This document shows positions 19,137 to 27,982 of a DNA stretch of 64,000 nucleotides, in pieces. The translations under genes and the position numbers were made by a program. The DNA is from Aquisalibacillus elongatus (GTDB lineage: Bacteria; Bacillota; Bacilli; Bacillales; Alkalibacillaceae), in the NCBI RefSeq assembly GCF_003843875.1, contig NZ_RKRF01000010.1:62001-126000 (forward strand). Direction: 5' to 3'. The notes beneath the pieces are model-generated. The model was not told the DNA's origin, did not search any database, and saw nothing but the letters and a program-made list of their open reading frames with translations. The first letter of the stretch is position 1. Each line of letters begins with the position of its first letter.

Positions 19137-19168
19137 AAAAAAATAGAAGGGAGCCCCTCCTATTTTTT
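19137..19168. terminator. Terminator after yjbIH
   Basis: A stem of AAAATAGAAGGG with CCCTCCTATTTT, with one mismatch, and A/T runs on both sides. It overlaps the yjbH stop codon. Confidence 0.7.
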
Positions 19169-20060
19169 AAAGAATATACTGCCAGAAAGTACCATATTTT
19201 ACCGGTACTTTCTTTACTTTTTGTTTAAGAACTAATTTTTTGAGTTCTTTTTCTGCTTGTTCCATTGTCCACCCATAAACAACTGCAACCTCTTTTGTTG
19301 CCACGAATTCAAAATAACACAAGAAATCTTCTAATGATGGGATCTTTGTTGGTCTAACTTCACGATCAAGGACTTCAAATAAAGCTTTCTCATACACATG
19401 ATGGTCATAAAGTCCAGATATTCTCAGCCCATCCTCGGAACTCTCACGGTTAAACATCACAATGGTTGGGAGCTGTTCTACTTCCATTTCACATGTGATT
19501 TTCCAATCATTATGCAAAGCACGTTTTGCTGTTTCGGAGTGGAGGTCTTTTTTGAATTCATTGACGTCTAAATTGACATCTTCTGCTATTTCATAGAGTA
19601 CTTCCTCATCAGAAATGTTTCGTTTGTTTAAAAATAAAAACTCCTGAAGCTTTCTCAAGTACTTTGAACCGTGTCGTTGTCCTTGCAATTCTGCCGCCTT
19701 TATAGCAAGAGCAGTTAAAGATGGTGAGGATAAAGATTGTTCATACCAAAAATCGCCATCACAGCTCATGCCAGTTCGGCTTGCTGTTTTATCCCAATAT
19801 TGTGCCAACTCTTTTGAATTTGCTGATGAGAAAAGGTTTAATTTTGGTAGATTACTAGAAACAATCGTTCTTAATCTAAAATAACAACCGTATTCCATAG
19901 CTAATTTCTTAATGGCTGGCTCTAATGACCAAGATATCGGACAAATAGGGTCAACAAATACATATATTTCAACAGGTTTATTAATTAACGAGCAGAAGTT
20001 TACCTGGGAATTATCATTCGATGTTAGATTGTTCATAAGCTGTGATGTTAACTTTCCCAC
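19167..20060 (-). CDS. yjbH: ClpXP adaptor YjbH, thioredoxin-like
   Basis: A 297-residue DsbA-like protein that presents Spx to ClpXP; stress inactivates it and stabilises Spx. The domain begins PVEIYVFVDPICPISWSLEP. The CxxC site reads Cys40-Pro-Ile-Ser43, so only the first cysteine is kept. The C-terminal region VPVKYGTFWQYIL is typical. The start is a GTG after AAAGGGG. yjbI lies 19 bp upstream in the same direction, as in the B. subtilis yjbIH operon. Its presence with spx suggests the control loop is intact. Confidence 0.9.
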   Translation of the reverse strand: MGKLTSQLMNNLTSNDNSQVNFCSLINKPVEIYVFVDPICPISWSLEPAIKKLAMEYGCYFRLRTIVSSNLPKLNLFSSANSKELAQYWDKTASRTGMSCDGDFWYEQSLSSPSLTALAIKAAELQGQRHGSKYLRKLQEFLFLNKRNISDEEVLYEIAEDVNLDVNEFKKDLHSETAKRALHNDWKITCEMEVEQLPTIVMFNRESSEDGLRISGLYDHHVYEKALFEVLDREVRPTKIPSLEDFLCYFEFVATKEVAVVYGWTMEQAEKELKKLVLKQKVKKVPVKYGTFWQYIL

Positions 20061-20079
20061 ATCGATTTCCCCTTTCCAA

Positions 20080-20463
20080 TTATTCTTCAGTATTCATCAT
20101 ATGATTCGCTGTCATCGTTAAGCGTTCAAAAATTGATGATTTATAAGGTTCTTCAATTTCAGCTTCTTCCAAAGCACCAGCCATACATTCTAACCAAGCA
20201 TCACGTCTTGTAGGTGTGATTGGGAATGGCATATGACGTGCACGCAACATCGGGTGTCCATGTTCCTGAATATATAACGGAGGGCCTCCGAAAAATTGAG
20301 TAAGAAATTGTTTTTGTTTACGTGCTGTTTCAGTTAAATCATCTGGAAAAATAGGAATTAAGTCAGGATGTTGCCCAACTCTTTTATAAAAAGCTTCTAC
20401 TAGTCGATCAACTGCTTCAGCTCCGCCGATAGCTTCATAGATGTTGCCTTGTTGGTAAGCCAT
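20080..20463 (-). CDS. yjbI: Group II truncated hemoglobin YjbI
   Basis: A 127-residue 2/2 hemoglobin. The proximal His77 lies in MLRARHMPF, the B10-region Tyr26 in AFYKRV, and the conserved Trp90 in RRDAWLECM. In B. subtilis YjbI is linked with YjbH and is reported to act with secreted or membrane proteins in biofilm formation. The ATG at 20463 has AAAGGG about 10 nt upstream; an upstream in-frame ATG lacks a site. Confidence 0.93.
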   Translation of the reverse strand: MAYQQGNIYEAIGGAEAVDRLVEAFYKRVGQHPDLIPIFPDDLTETARKQKQFLTQFFGGPPLYIQEHGHPMLRARHMPFPITPTRRDAWLECMAGALEEAEIEEPYKSSIFERLTMTANHMMNTEE

Positions 20464-20601
20464 GTTAGATAAAACCCTTTCTGAGTAAATCATTAATATA
20501 TCAGATATAAATTCTAGTATGTCATATTTAGAGCAAAAATTATAAATAAGGTAACCATTTACTTTATTTATTTTAGCAACGTTAAGATACTAAGGCAAAC
20601 T

Positions 20602-21174
20602 TTATGCGTTAGTGAGTGTCTGGAAAAAACGCTGGATTTTGTTTGTACTAGGCTTTTGTTCGATATGATAGTCGTTAAGTAATTTTTGGAAGAAGGCTAA
20701 ACCTTCTTCATAAGAAGGAGCTTCAACTTCTAACTCATAATCTTCAAAACCATTATATTCACTGTGATCTAATACGATAGTAAAATTCGATTCAGTTTTT
20801 TCTAGTCGATCTGTTTTTAGAAACCCTTTATAGTTGATGTGATCTTCGGCAATATTCATCTGCTGAAGTTGATGTTTTATATTGTCCTTTAATGCAACTT
20901 GATGATTAAACCAGTTCTGAGCCTCATCTTCTGTTAATGGATCATGGGTTTCTAAAAGGCCCTCTGATTGTGGCTGTTTCAGTGTTGCAACATATTGATT
21001 TCCCTTTTTACGAACTCTTAAGGCAGCTTGATTATGCTTTAGTTTGAAATCGTCTGTTTCGAAGTAATAATTTGTTTGTGATTGAGGCGTCTCGTCGGAA
21101 AACCATTTTTGTTTAAGTGAGTGGTACTGTTCTTTCGTTAATAGATTTTTAAATTCAATCTCAAGCTCTTGCAT
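20602..21174 (-). CDS. yjbK: CYTH domain protein YjbK
   Basis: A 190-residue CYTH/triphosphate tunnel enzyme. The ExExK signature is at residues 5-9 (ELEIEFKNLL), followed by alternating charged beta strands (ALRVRKKGNQYVATLKQP, YELEVEAPSYEEGLAF). Family members hydrolyse inorganic triphosphate or act on thiamine triphosphate; the substrate here is not known. The ATG at 21174 is 8 nt from GGAGG. Divergent from the alarmone synthetase, as in B. subtilis. Confidence 0.92.
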   Translation of the reverse strand: MQELEIEFKNLLTKEQYHSLKQKWFSDETPQSQTNYYFETDDFKLKHNQAALRVRKKGNQYVATLKQPQSEGLLETHDPLTEDEAQNWFNHQVALKDNIKHQLQQMNIAEDHINYKGFLKTDRLEKTESNFTIVLDHSEYNGFEDYELEVEAPSYEEGLAFFQKLLNDYHIEQKPSTNKIQRFFQTLTNA

Positions 21175-21318
21175 GGTTACATCCTCCAAGTTTAAAATGG
21201 CGTTTACTTTTCATTCATTATGACTGAAACTTCTAGTTGTTTCAAAGGTTATGATAGGATATTTTGTGATACAATAAACTTGCAAGTTAGCAAGAAGTGG
21301 AAAGTGAGGGGAACGGCA

Positions 21319-21933
21319 TTGAATTGGGAAATATTCTTAGCACCGTATACTCAAGCAGTCGATGAACTAAAGATTAAACTTAAAGGAATGCGCAAACAAT
21401 TTGATTACGAATCTCGCCATTCTCCGATTGAGTTTGTTACAGGTCGGGTAAAGCCGATCACAAGCATTATAGAGAAAGCAAAACGACGGAACATTGCGAT
21501 GGCGAATGTTGAAGAAGAGGTTCAAGACATTGCAGGGTTAAGAGTCGTTTGTCCTTTTGTTGAGGATATTTATGATATTGTTGACATGTTAAAATTGAGA
21601 AAAGACTTTACAATCGAAGAAGAAAAAGATTACATTGAAAAAAACAAGGATAGTGGCTATCGTTCTTATCACGTCATTATACGATATCCAGTTGAGACGA
21701 TTTACGGGGAGAAGCAATTATTAGCCGAGATACAAATTCGTACATTAGCAATGAACTTTTGGGCTATTAATGAGCATTCCTTAAATTATAAATACTCAGG
21801 TCAAATACCAACTGATATTAAACAGCGTCTAAGGAGCGCATCAGAAGCCGCCTTTAGATTGGATGAAGAAATGTCCAAAATACGTCAAGAAATTCGTGAT
21901 GCTCAAGAAGTCTTTCGCCGTAAAAAAGATTAG
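21319..21933 (+). CDS. yjbM: Small alarmone synthetase RelQ/YjbM
   Basis: A 204-residue (p)ppGpp synthetase without a hydrolase domain. It is recognised by [23 protein letters not shown] (69-78), [10 protein letters not shown] (111-120) and [12 protein letters not shown] (138-149), the substrate and tetramer elements of RelQ. The start is a TTG 7 nt after GAGGGG, which gives the same N-terminal shape as B. subtilis YjbM; the frame is open 33 codons further up without a ribosome site. nadK follows 19 bp later, the classic relQ-nadK-yjbO order. Confidence 0.95.
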   Translation: MNWEIFLAPYTQAVDELKIKLKGMRKQFDYESRHSPIEFVTGRVKPITSIIEKAKRRNIAMANVEEEVQDIAGLRVVCPFVEDIYDIVDMLKLRKDFTIEEEKDYIEKNKDSGYRSYHVIIRYPVETIYGEKQLLAEIQIRTLAMNFWAINEHSLNYKYSGQIPTDIKQRLRSASEAAFRLDEEMSKIRQEIRDAQEVFRRKKD

Positions 21934-21952
21934 AGGTAAAGGGGTCATGGTT

Positions 21953-22762
21953 ATGAAGTTTGCTGTTCAGTGTCGAGGAGATCAAGACTCAAAAGAAATT
22001 AAATCCAAGTTAAAAAGTTATTTAGCACAATTTAAAATGGAGTACGATGAAGATGAACCCGACCTATGTATTTCTGTAGGTGGTGATGGTACATTATTAG
22101 AAGCTTTTCATAGGTATGTCCACCGACTAGATCAAACCGCATTTATCGGGATACATACTGGCCATTTAGGTTTCTATGCAGATTGGATACCAAAAGAATT
22201 AGAAAAACTCATTATTGAAATAGCTAGAACGCCGTTTCAAGTGGTCGAGTATCCACTCCTTGAGTTAACGATTAGGCCAAATGAATACGACAAAGAACAC
22301 ACATATATTGCTTTGAATGAAATCACTGTAAAAACAGCAGAAGGTTCTGTAGTCTTAGACGTTGAGATTAAAGGTGAACACTTTGAAACCTTCCGTGGAG
22401 ATGGGCTTTGTATATCGACACCTTCTGGATCAACAGCTTATAACAAAGCTCTCGGCGGAGCCATTATTCACCCTTCTTTAGAGGCTTTTCAAATTACAGA
22501 AATGGCCTCAATCAACAACCGGGTGTTCCGTACAGTTGGTTCACCACTAATACTTCCTAAGCATCATACAGCTGTGTTGCGCCCGAAGAATGAACGAACA
22601 TTTATGATTACGATTGACCATTTGACAATGGCTTTTAATGACGTTCATAGTATTCAGTGTCGCGTGGCTAAAGAAAGGGTTCGTTTCGCCCGCTTTCGCC
22701 CGTTTCCGTTCTGGAAACGAGTTCATGATTCGTTTATATCTGATTCAAGATCGGAGATGTAA
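21953..22762 (+). CDS. nadK: NAD kinase
   Basis: A 269-residue ATP-NAD kinase that makes NADP. GGDGT is at 43-47 with the catalytic Asp45; the NE/D motif is in ALNEITVK and the substrate loop in [14 protein letters not shown]. The ATG at 21953 lies 8 nt after AAAGGGG; the ATG at 21947 is too close. The next gene begins 3 bases after its stop. Confidence 0.96.
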   Translation: MKFAVQCRGDQDSKEIKSKLKSYLAQFKMEYDEDEPDLCISVGGDGTLLEAFHRYVHRLDQTAFIGIHTGHLGFYADWIPKELEKLIIEIARTPFQVVEYPLLELTIRPNEYDKEHTYIALNEITVKTAEGSVVLDVEIKGEHFETFRGDGLCISTPSGSTAYNKALGGAIIHPSLEAFQITEMASINNRVFRTVGSPLILPKHHTAVLRPKNERTFMITIDHLTMAFNDVHSIQCRVAKERVRFARFRPFPFWKRVHDSFISDSRSEM

Positions 22763-22765
22763 ATC

Positions 22766-23638
22766 ATGCGTTGGGTTATTCGGAAGCAAGATGAAGGAAA
22801 GCTCGTTCGTGACTTTTTAAGCGAACGAGCTTTTTCTAGTCGGCTAATTAAAAATATTAAACAACATGGACAAATATTACTTAATAAACACCCTGTCACA
22901 GTTAAACAGACGTTAAATACTCGTGATGAACTCGAAATCGTTATGCCTGAGGAATATATTGGAGACAACATTGCACCAATCTCATACCCTCTTGATATTA
23001 TTTACGAAGATGAAGTGTTATTAGCCATTAATAAACCAAGAGGGTTGTCGGTGTTACCTAATATGAATGATCATATAACACTCGCAAATGCTTTAGCTGA
23101 TTATTATAAAAAGCATCAAGTAAGAAGTTCTATTCATATTGTGACACGACTAGATAAGTATACTTCAGGTGTAGTCATAGTAGCCAAAAACAGTTATGTT
23201 CACCATGTTTTAAGTAAAACGAGTATTGAGCGAGAATATCGAGCTATATTGGAAGGTCAACTGATTAATAAAACAGATACCATAAACCTTCCAATCTCAA
23301 GAAATTTACCATCTATTATTGAACGTAAAATTGATCCAAATGGAAAACATGCAGTGACACATTATGAAGTGATTAGAGAAAGTGAACACGGATCACTACT
23401 TAAGGTTTGGCTTGATACTGGTCGAACACACCAAATCCGAGTTCATTTTTCACATCTTGGCCATCCCTTAATAGGTGATGGTTTATATGGTTCAACAAAA
23501 CTTGAAATAGAAGGACAAGCATTACATTGCAGGTACGTCAAATTATGCCATCCTATAACAAAAGAAGCGATGTCGTTCATCGCTTCTTATCCTTCGATCT
23601 TTAAGAATATATTTAACGGTTCTCTGTTTCAAACATAA
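22766..23638 (+). CDS. yjbO: RluA/RluD-type pseudouridine synthase
   Basis: A 290-residue RNA pseudouridine synthase. An S4-like N-terminal region (LVRDFLSERAFSSRLIKNI...GQILLN) precedes the catalytic core with Asp130 in RLDKYTSGV and the RTHQIRVHFSHLGHPLIGD signature. It differs from the common HRLDxxTSG in having Thr before Arg. Translation is likely coupled to nadK. Its last 26 bases overlap the end of the opposing SEDS gene. Confidence 0.92.
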   Translation: MRWVIRKQDEGKLVRDFLSERAFSSRLIKNIKQHGQILLNKHPVTVKQTLNTRDELEIVMPEEYIGDNIAPISYPLDIIYEDEVLLAINKPRGLSVLPNMNDHITLANALADYYKKHQVRSSIHIVTRLDKYTSGVVIVAKNSYVHHVLSKTSIEREYRAILEGQLINKTDTINLPISRNLPSIIERKIDPNGKHAVTHYEVIRESEHGSLLKVWLDTGRTHQIRVHFSHLGHPLIGDGLYGSTKLEIEGQALHCRYVKLCHPITKEAMSFIASYPSIFKNIFNGSLFQT

Positions 23639-24800
23639 ATGATTTTTGTCGTGAGTGAATATTTAAGATAAAACCGATGGCAGCTAAATAAACAATTAAT
23701 GATGTACCACCATAACTAATAAACGGAAGAGGTAATCCAGTTAATGGTATTAATTGAATAGACATCCCTATATTTTGGAATATTTGATATGTTAACATGC
23801 CTACGATACCTATGCTTAAATAGGTTCCAAATGGATCACGGCATTCAAGTGCTATTTGGATTATCCGATAAATTAACAGGAAGAATAGGACAATAACAAT
23901 ACTAGAACCGATAAAACCAAATTGTTCAGCAATAGCTGAGAAAATCATATCGGTATGGCGTTCATAAACGTAAACTTCGGTGCCCATTATTCCTTTACCA
24001 AATAATTGCCCGGATCCAACAGCTAGAGCGGATCTAATGGCTTGTGCAGCAGATCCATCCTGATACTGGGTTGGGTCTTGCCAAGCTTGTATACGCTCTA
24101 AAGCATGTTCAAATTCAGTGTCCGCAAACATGGCTGATACTTCATCTGGAAATGTTAAATATATAATTGTTGCCAACGCAGTTATTAAAAAAGTAATACC
24201 AACTAGTGAAAATATAAATCGCCATCTTAACCCAGAAATCAGTGCCATAAATCCAACAATAAATAAAATAACAACTGCTATACCTGTGTCGGGCTGTATT
24301 AAAATGAGATAAAATGGCGGCAGTGTTAACGCGAACATTTTACCTAATAAAATAAAATCGTATTTTAAATTTTTATCGCCTTCCCATTTTTCATTATGAG
24401 AAGCAATAACATGAGCTAAGGCCAAAATTAAAAATAACTTCATAAATTCTGCTGGCTGAACCGTCGTGTTAACAATAGGAATTTGATACCAACTTAAGGC
24501 ACCATTTAAGCGTACAGCCCAAGGTAGAAAAAACAGTCCGACGAGTGAAAGGACGCCAATCCAATAAAGAGGCATAGCGAATCGCCTATATTGATCAAAG
24601 TCAACGAGCATAATCGCACCTACCGCAATGACACCTGCGATAAACCAAACACCTTGGTAGATATAGAATGGGCGACCTCGGATGGCAGCTGGTAATGTAT
24701 TCTGTAGCGAGAATAATGTGATACAACTAATGATCACAAGTAACACAACTATTAAAATCATGAATGTGTCTAGTCGCTGTCTTTTTATAGAATCGTTCAT
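23613..24800 (-). CDS. SEDS family (RodA/FtsW/SpoVE) protein
   Basis: A 395-residue polytopic protein with about ten membrane helices. SEDS hallmarks are HTDMIFSAIAEQFGFIG and LPFISYGGTSLIVYLAAIG. These proteins are peptidoglycan glycosyltransferases working with class B PBPs. The extended loop between 'WAVRLNGALSWYQIPI' and QPAEFMKL is RodA-like, but RodA and FtsW cannot be safely separated here. AAAGGGAG precedes the ATG. Single gene, convergent with yjbO. Confidence 0.88.
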   Translation of the reverse strand: MNDSIKRQRLDTFMILIVVLLVIISCITLFSLQNTLPAAIRGRPFYIYQGVWFIAGVIAVGAIMLVDFDQYRRFAMPLYWIGVLSLVGLFFLPWAVRLNGALSWYQIPIVNTTVQPAEFMKLFLILALAHVIASHNEKWEGDKNLKYDFILLGKMFALTLPPFYLILIQPDTGIAVVILFIVGFMALISGLRWRFIFSLVGITFLITALATIIYLTFPDEVSAMFADTEFEHALERIQAWQDPTQYQDGSAAQAIRSALAVGSGQLFGKGIMGTEVYVYERHTDMIFSAIAEQFGFIGSSIVIVLFFLLIYRIIQIALECRDPFGTYLSIGIVGMLTYQIFQNIGMSIQLIPLTGLPLPFISYGGTSLIVYLAAIGFILNIHSRQKSFMFETENR

Positions 24801-24929
24801 TATTTATACTCCCTTTAGTCTCTTCATGAACTCTACAATTAATGATACGTTAAAATTGTATAATTTAAAATAGTGAAAAGGAGGTAAAAGCAAAGATCAT
24901 ACATAGTTTTAAAAAAATTTTCATGTTTA

Positions 24930-24957
24930 GTTGGTATTAGTCATCATTTTTATATAA
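24930..24957 (+). promoter_or_regulatory. mgtE promoter
   Basis: TTGGTA (24930-24935), 16-nt spacer, TATAAT (24952-24957), 38 bp before the mgtE ATG. The leader is therefore too short for an M-box riboswitch. Confidence 0.65.
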
Positions 24958-24995
24958 TATATACGTATCGGTATTCGCTAAAGGAGGTCAAGACT

Positions 24996-26375
24996 ATGGA
25001 AGTTCAACCAAACCATAAAAGCATTGAATACGAATGGATTATTGAAAGAATTCATAATGCATTAAAAGAGGACTCCATAGATTTATTCCGATCAGAATTT
25101 TTAGAGCTGCATCCTTATGACCAGGCGAATATTTTTGTTAATTTACCTAAAGACATTCGATTGCAAATTTATACGTATTTATCACCTGATGAAATGTCTG
25201 AGATTATTGAGCATTTCGAATTAGAGGATGTCGGTGAGATTATAACAGAAATGAACCCAAGATTTGCAGCGCAAATATTCGATGAGTTATCAACGGATGA
25301 TGCTGTTGATATTATGAATACACTGGAACGAAATCAAATTGCGAGTTACTTAACGTTAATGCAACGAGATGAAGCTAAAGAAATTAAAGATTTACTTCAT
25401 TATGAAGAACGGACAGCAGGAAGTATTATGACGACCGAGTTTGTCGTCGTCAATCAAAACATGACAATACGACAAGCGATGCTTCATTTAAGAGAGAAAG
25501 CACCAGATGCTGAAACAATCTATTATGTCTTTGTTACGGATAATGATAAACGGTTGGCCGGTGTCATTTCTTTAAGAGATTTAATTATAGCTGAAGACGA
25601 CTGGGTCGTAAGTGACATCATGAGTGAACATGTCGTATATGCGTCGGCTGGAGATGATCAAGAATATATTGCGAGGTTAATGCGTGATTATGATTTCTTA
25701 GCTCTCCCGGTAGTTGATTTTAAAAAGCACTTATTAGGGATTATTACAGTCGATGATATCCTAGATGTTATGGATGAAGAAGCGAGCGATGACTATTCTA
25801 AGTTAGCGGCAGTTCGTGATATGGACCGTAATGATTTGAGTGCTTGGGATTCTGCAAGGAAACGTTTACCTTGGTTAATTATTTTATTGTTCCTTGGTAT
25901 GATCACAGCCAGTTTGATCGGTCAATTTGAGAACACATTAGAACAAGTTGCGATTCTAGCTGTCTTTATTCCGCTAATTGCGGGGATGGCAGGTAATACT
26001 GGAACACAGGCTCTCGCCGTAACCGTTCGTGGTATAGCGACTGGAGATGCGATGAGTGAAGGGGTATTAAAACGTTTGAAACGCGAGACCTTAACAGGAT
26101 TGATTACGGGGGTTGTTTGTGGAATTGTCATTACGTTAATTATCATGGTTTGGCAAGGGATGAGTGAAATTCATTTAGGACTAGTAGTTGGCTTTTCTAT
26201 TATGATTTCACTGATTGTTGCAACAATAGCAGGCGCTTTTTTACCTTTATTAATGCATAAGTTAAAAATTGACCCTGCAGTTGCAAGTGGACCATTTATT
26301 ACAACGATCAATGATACTATTTCAGTTATTATCTATTTCGGAACAGCTACAATTTTTATGGAATACTTAGTTTAA
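24996..26375 (+). CDS. mgtE: Magnesium transporter MgtE
   Basis: A 459-residue Mg2+ channel. The parts are in the usual order: a cytosolic helical N domain (about 30-135, with repeated 'DLELDDVGEII'-like helices), two CBS domains (about 140-260, TAGSIMTTEFVVV and VSDIMSEHVVYA), a linker helix and five transmembrane helices. The pore motif is in PLIAGMAGNTGTQALAV, and PFITTINDTISVIIYF closes the channel. AAAGGAGG precedes the ATG. In B. subtilis this position carries other yjb genes. Confidence 0.95.
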   Translation: MEVQPNHKSIEYEWIIERIHNALKEDSIDLFRSEFLELHPYDQANIFVNLPKDIRLQIYTYLSPDEMSEIIEHFELEDVGEIITEMNPRFAAQIFDELSTDDAVDIMNTLERNQIASYLTLMQRDEAKEIKDLLHYEERTAGSIMTTEFVVVNQNMTIRQAMLHLREKAPDAETIYYVFVTDNDKRLAGVISLRDLIIAEDDWVVSDIMSEHVVYASAGDDQEYIARLMRDYDFLALPVVDFKKHLLGIITVDDILDVMDEEASDDYSKLAAVRDMDRNDLSAWDSARKRLPWLIILLFLGMITASLIGQFENTLEQVAILAVFIPLIAGMAGNTGTQALAVTVRGIATGDAMSEGVLKRLKRETLTGLITGVVCGIVITLIIMVWQGMSEIHLGLVVGFSIMISLIVATIAGAFLPLLMHKLKIDPAVASGPFITTINDTISVIIYFGTATIFMEYLV

Positions 26376-26421
26376 ACACTTTATTTAAAATATGGATTGA
26401 GTATTTATGTTTTTTTATATA

Positions 26422-26441
26422 AAATAGGACTAGGTACTAAT
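26422..26441 (+). promoter_or_regulatory. FapR operator upstream of fabI
   Basis: Read on the minus strand, this is ATTAGTACCTAGTCCTATTT, which differs from the published FapR consensus (ATTAGTACCTAGTCTTAATT) at only two or three positions. It lies 40-60 bp before fabI, so fabI should be repressed by FapR and induced by malonyl-CoA. Confidence 0.85.
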
Positions 26442-26483
26442 ATTAAACCATAAAAAATTGTCCAAAATCAGGAGGCGGAATAA

Positions 26484-27260
26484 ATGAACTTTTCTTTAGA
26501 AGGCCGTACGTATGTGGTCATGGGTGTCGCGAATAAGCGAAGCATCGCCTGGGGTATTGCTCAGTCTCTACACAATGCAGGTGCACGCCTAGTGTTCACA
26601 TATGCGAATGAGCGCTTTGAAAAACCGGTTCGTGACCTAGCTGCGACGTTGGATCGTGATGACTCATTATTTTATGAGTGTGACGTGACATCTGATGAAG
26701 CCATTGAACAGACGTTTGAAAACATTAAGAATGATGTTGGGGTGATTCACGGGTTAGCTCACTGTATCGCTTTTGCAAAACGTGAGGAGTTAAGTGGTGA
26801 ATTTTTAAATACATCAAGAGAAGGATTTGCATTAGCGCAAGATATCAGTGCTTTCTCATTAGCAGCAATTGCTCGCTCGGCTAAAGATCTCATGACTGAA
26901 GGCGGAAGCATTTTAACACTAACGTATCTAGGCGGTGAGCGTGTCGTTGAAAACTACAACGTCATGGGTGTTGCAAAGGCAAGCCTTGATGCCACTATGC
27001 GTTACTTAGCAAATGATTTAGGAAAATACGGTGTACGCGTAAATGCTATTTCAGCTGGTCCAATTCGTACCGTGTCGGCTAAAGGTGTCGGTGATTTTAA
27101 CGCGATCCTTAAAGAAATCGAAGAACGCTCACCATTACGTAAACCTGTAACGAAAGAAGAAGTCGGTGATACAGCATACTTCTTAATGAGTGACTTATCC
27201 CGCGGTGTGACAGGTGAGATCATTCACGTGGATTCGGGTTACAATATAATGGGATATTAA
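26484..27260 (+). CDS. fabI: Enoyl-ACP reductase I
   Basis: A 258-residue NAD(P)H-dependent enoyl-ACP reductase, the last step of each fatty acid elongation cycle and the target of triclosan. The Tyr148 and Tyr158-x6-Lys165 active site is complete (LTYLGGE, NYNVMGVAK), as are the nucleotide-binding GVANKRSIAWGIA and the IRTVSAKGV substrate loop. CAGGAGGCGG precedes the ATG. In B. subtilis fabI likewise sits just before the coat gene cotO. Confidence 0.97.
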   Translation: MNFSLEGRTYVVMGVANKRSIAWGIAQSLHNAGARLVFTYANERFEKPVRDLAATLDRDDSLFYECDVTSDEAIEQTFENIKNDVGVIHGLAHCIAFAKREELSGEFLNTSREGFALAQDISAFSLAAIARSAKDLMTEGGSILTLTYLGGERVVENYNVMGVAKASLDATMRYLANDLGKYGVRVNAISAGPIRTVSAKGVGDFNAILKEIEERSPLRKPVTKEEVGDTAYFLMSDLSRGVTGEIIHVDSGYNIMGY

Positions 27261-27265
27261 GACTT

Positions 27266-27300
27266 AAAAGCAGTTCAATTAAAAATTGAGCTGCTTTTTT
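27266..27300 (+). terminator. fabI terminator
   Basis: AAAAGCAGTTCAATT and AATTGAGCTGCTTTT, with one G-U pair, then T residues. Confidence 0.88.
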
Positions 27301-27351
27301 ATATGATTAGTAATAAATGGGATCTTTATTTGAGTAAGGGGAGGTTTTTTG

Positions 27352-27447
27352 ATGAAATTACTACGGATTGTGTTAGCTGTTTCGCTTATTCTAAAAAAGG
27401 TTTTCAAAAAGCAGATAACCCTGAAAAATGATACAAATATTGAATGA
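27352..27447 (+). CDS. Possible 31-residue basic peptide
   Basis: An ATG 8 nt after GGGGAGG opens a 31-codon frame: MKLLRIVLAVSLILKKVFKK followed by QITLKNDTNIE. The first half is an amphipathic or membrane-seeking basic helix. It lies between the fabI terminator and cotO. The strong ribosome site argues for translation, but the length is short enough for chance, and no family is recognised. Confidence 0.4.
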   Translation: MKLLRIVLAVSLILKKVFKKQITLKNDTNIE

Positions 27448-27492
27448 GGTTATAAGAAATTTAGAATCTGAAAACTAAATCATACTTAACTC

Positions 27493-27520
27493 ACGACTAT
27501 GGGCTAATATGCATAAAATG
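27493..27520 (+). promoter_or_regulatory. SigmaK-like promoter of cotO
   Basis: AC (27493-27494), 17 nt, CATAAAATG (27512-27520) against the SigmaK pattern AC-N16/17-CATAnnnTA; only the last base differs. Confidence 0.55.
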
Positions 27521-27553
27521 GGATAGAGTCAAAAGAGAAAGGAGTCTGTGTTG

Positions 27554-27925
27554 ATGGAAGATCGACGCTCAAAGCCACCTTTATTGTATATTGCCCAAAA
27601 TCAGGAGGCGTTCCCAGAAGTCACTTCACAATCTTTTTATTACAGCGGTCAGGACGATGCAAAACAAGATCCTGCAGAACAAGCAAAGGCCTCTAGCAGA
27701 AGTCGTTTTCAAAGTTTGTCTTTAGACGAAAAGTTTCAATACATCTTAAAAATGCAAGAGACGTTGCCTAAGTTAAAATGTAAAATCCTAACCAAAGAAG
27801 GAACGATTAATGGGGTTATTGAGGATATAAGTGATGAGATCGTGAATGTGGTCGTTCGAGATATTCCACGCCGGCGAGCTTTACCAAAAGATATTATTTT
27901 GGATATTCAGCTTATCGGTTTTTAA
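27554..27925 (+). CDS. cotO: Spore coat protein CotO family
   Basis: A 123-residue protein with the CotO pattern: an N-terminal KPPLLYIAQNQEAF motif, a low-complexity Gln/Ser/Ala-rich middle, then a folded C-terminal region (LKCKILTKEGTINGVIEDIS...LPKDIILDIQLIGF). In B. subtilis CotO is a late coat morphogen next to cotZYX. The ATG at 27554 is 9 nt from GGAG; a GTG at 27548 is too close. The SigmaK-like promoter and the convergent cotZ support the call. Confidence 0.82.
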   Translation: MEDRRSKPPLLYIAQNQEAFPEVTSQSFYYSGQDDAKQDPAEQAKASSRSRFQSLSLDEKFQYILKMQETLPKLKCKILTKEGTINGVIEDISDEIVNVVVRDIPRRRALPKDIILDIQLIGF

Positions 27926-27939
27926 GATTTATAAACACA

Positions 27940-27974
27940 AAAAATGCCTGCAGGTCAACCTTGCAGGCATTTTT
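27940..27974. terminator. Bidirectional terminator, cotO/cotZ
   Basis: AAAATGCCTGCA and TGCAGGCATTTT around GGTCAACCT, with T tails on both strands. Confidence 0.92.
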
Positions 27975-27982
27975 TATTTGAA

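Noticed and set aside
23613..23638. Frameshift at the end of yjbO or the SEDS gene
   Set aside because: Both proteins end normally; the 26-bp overlap is a convergent tail overlap.
24801..24995. M-box riboswitch before mgtE
   Set aside because: A good promoter lies only 38 bp before the ATG and no M-box conserved sequence is visible.
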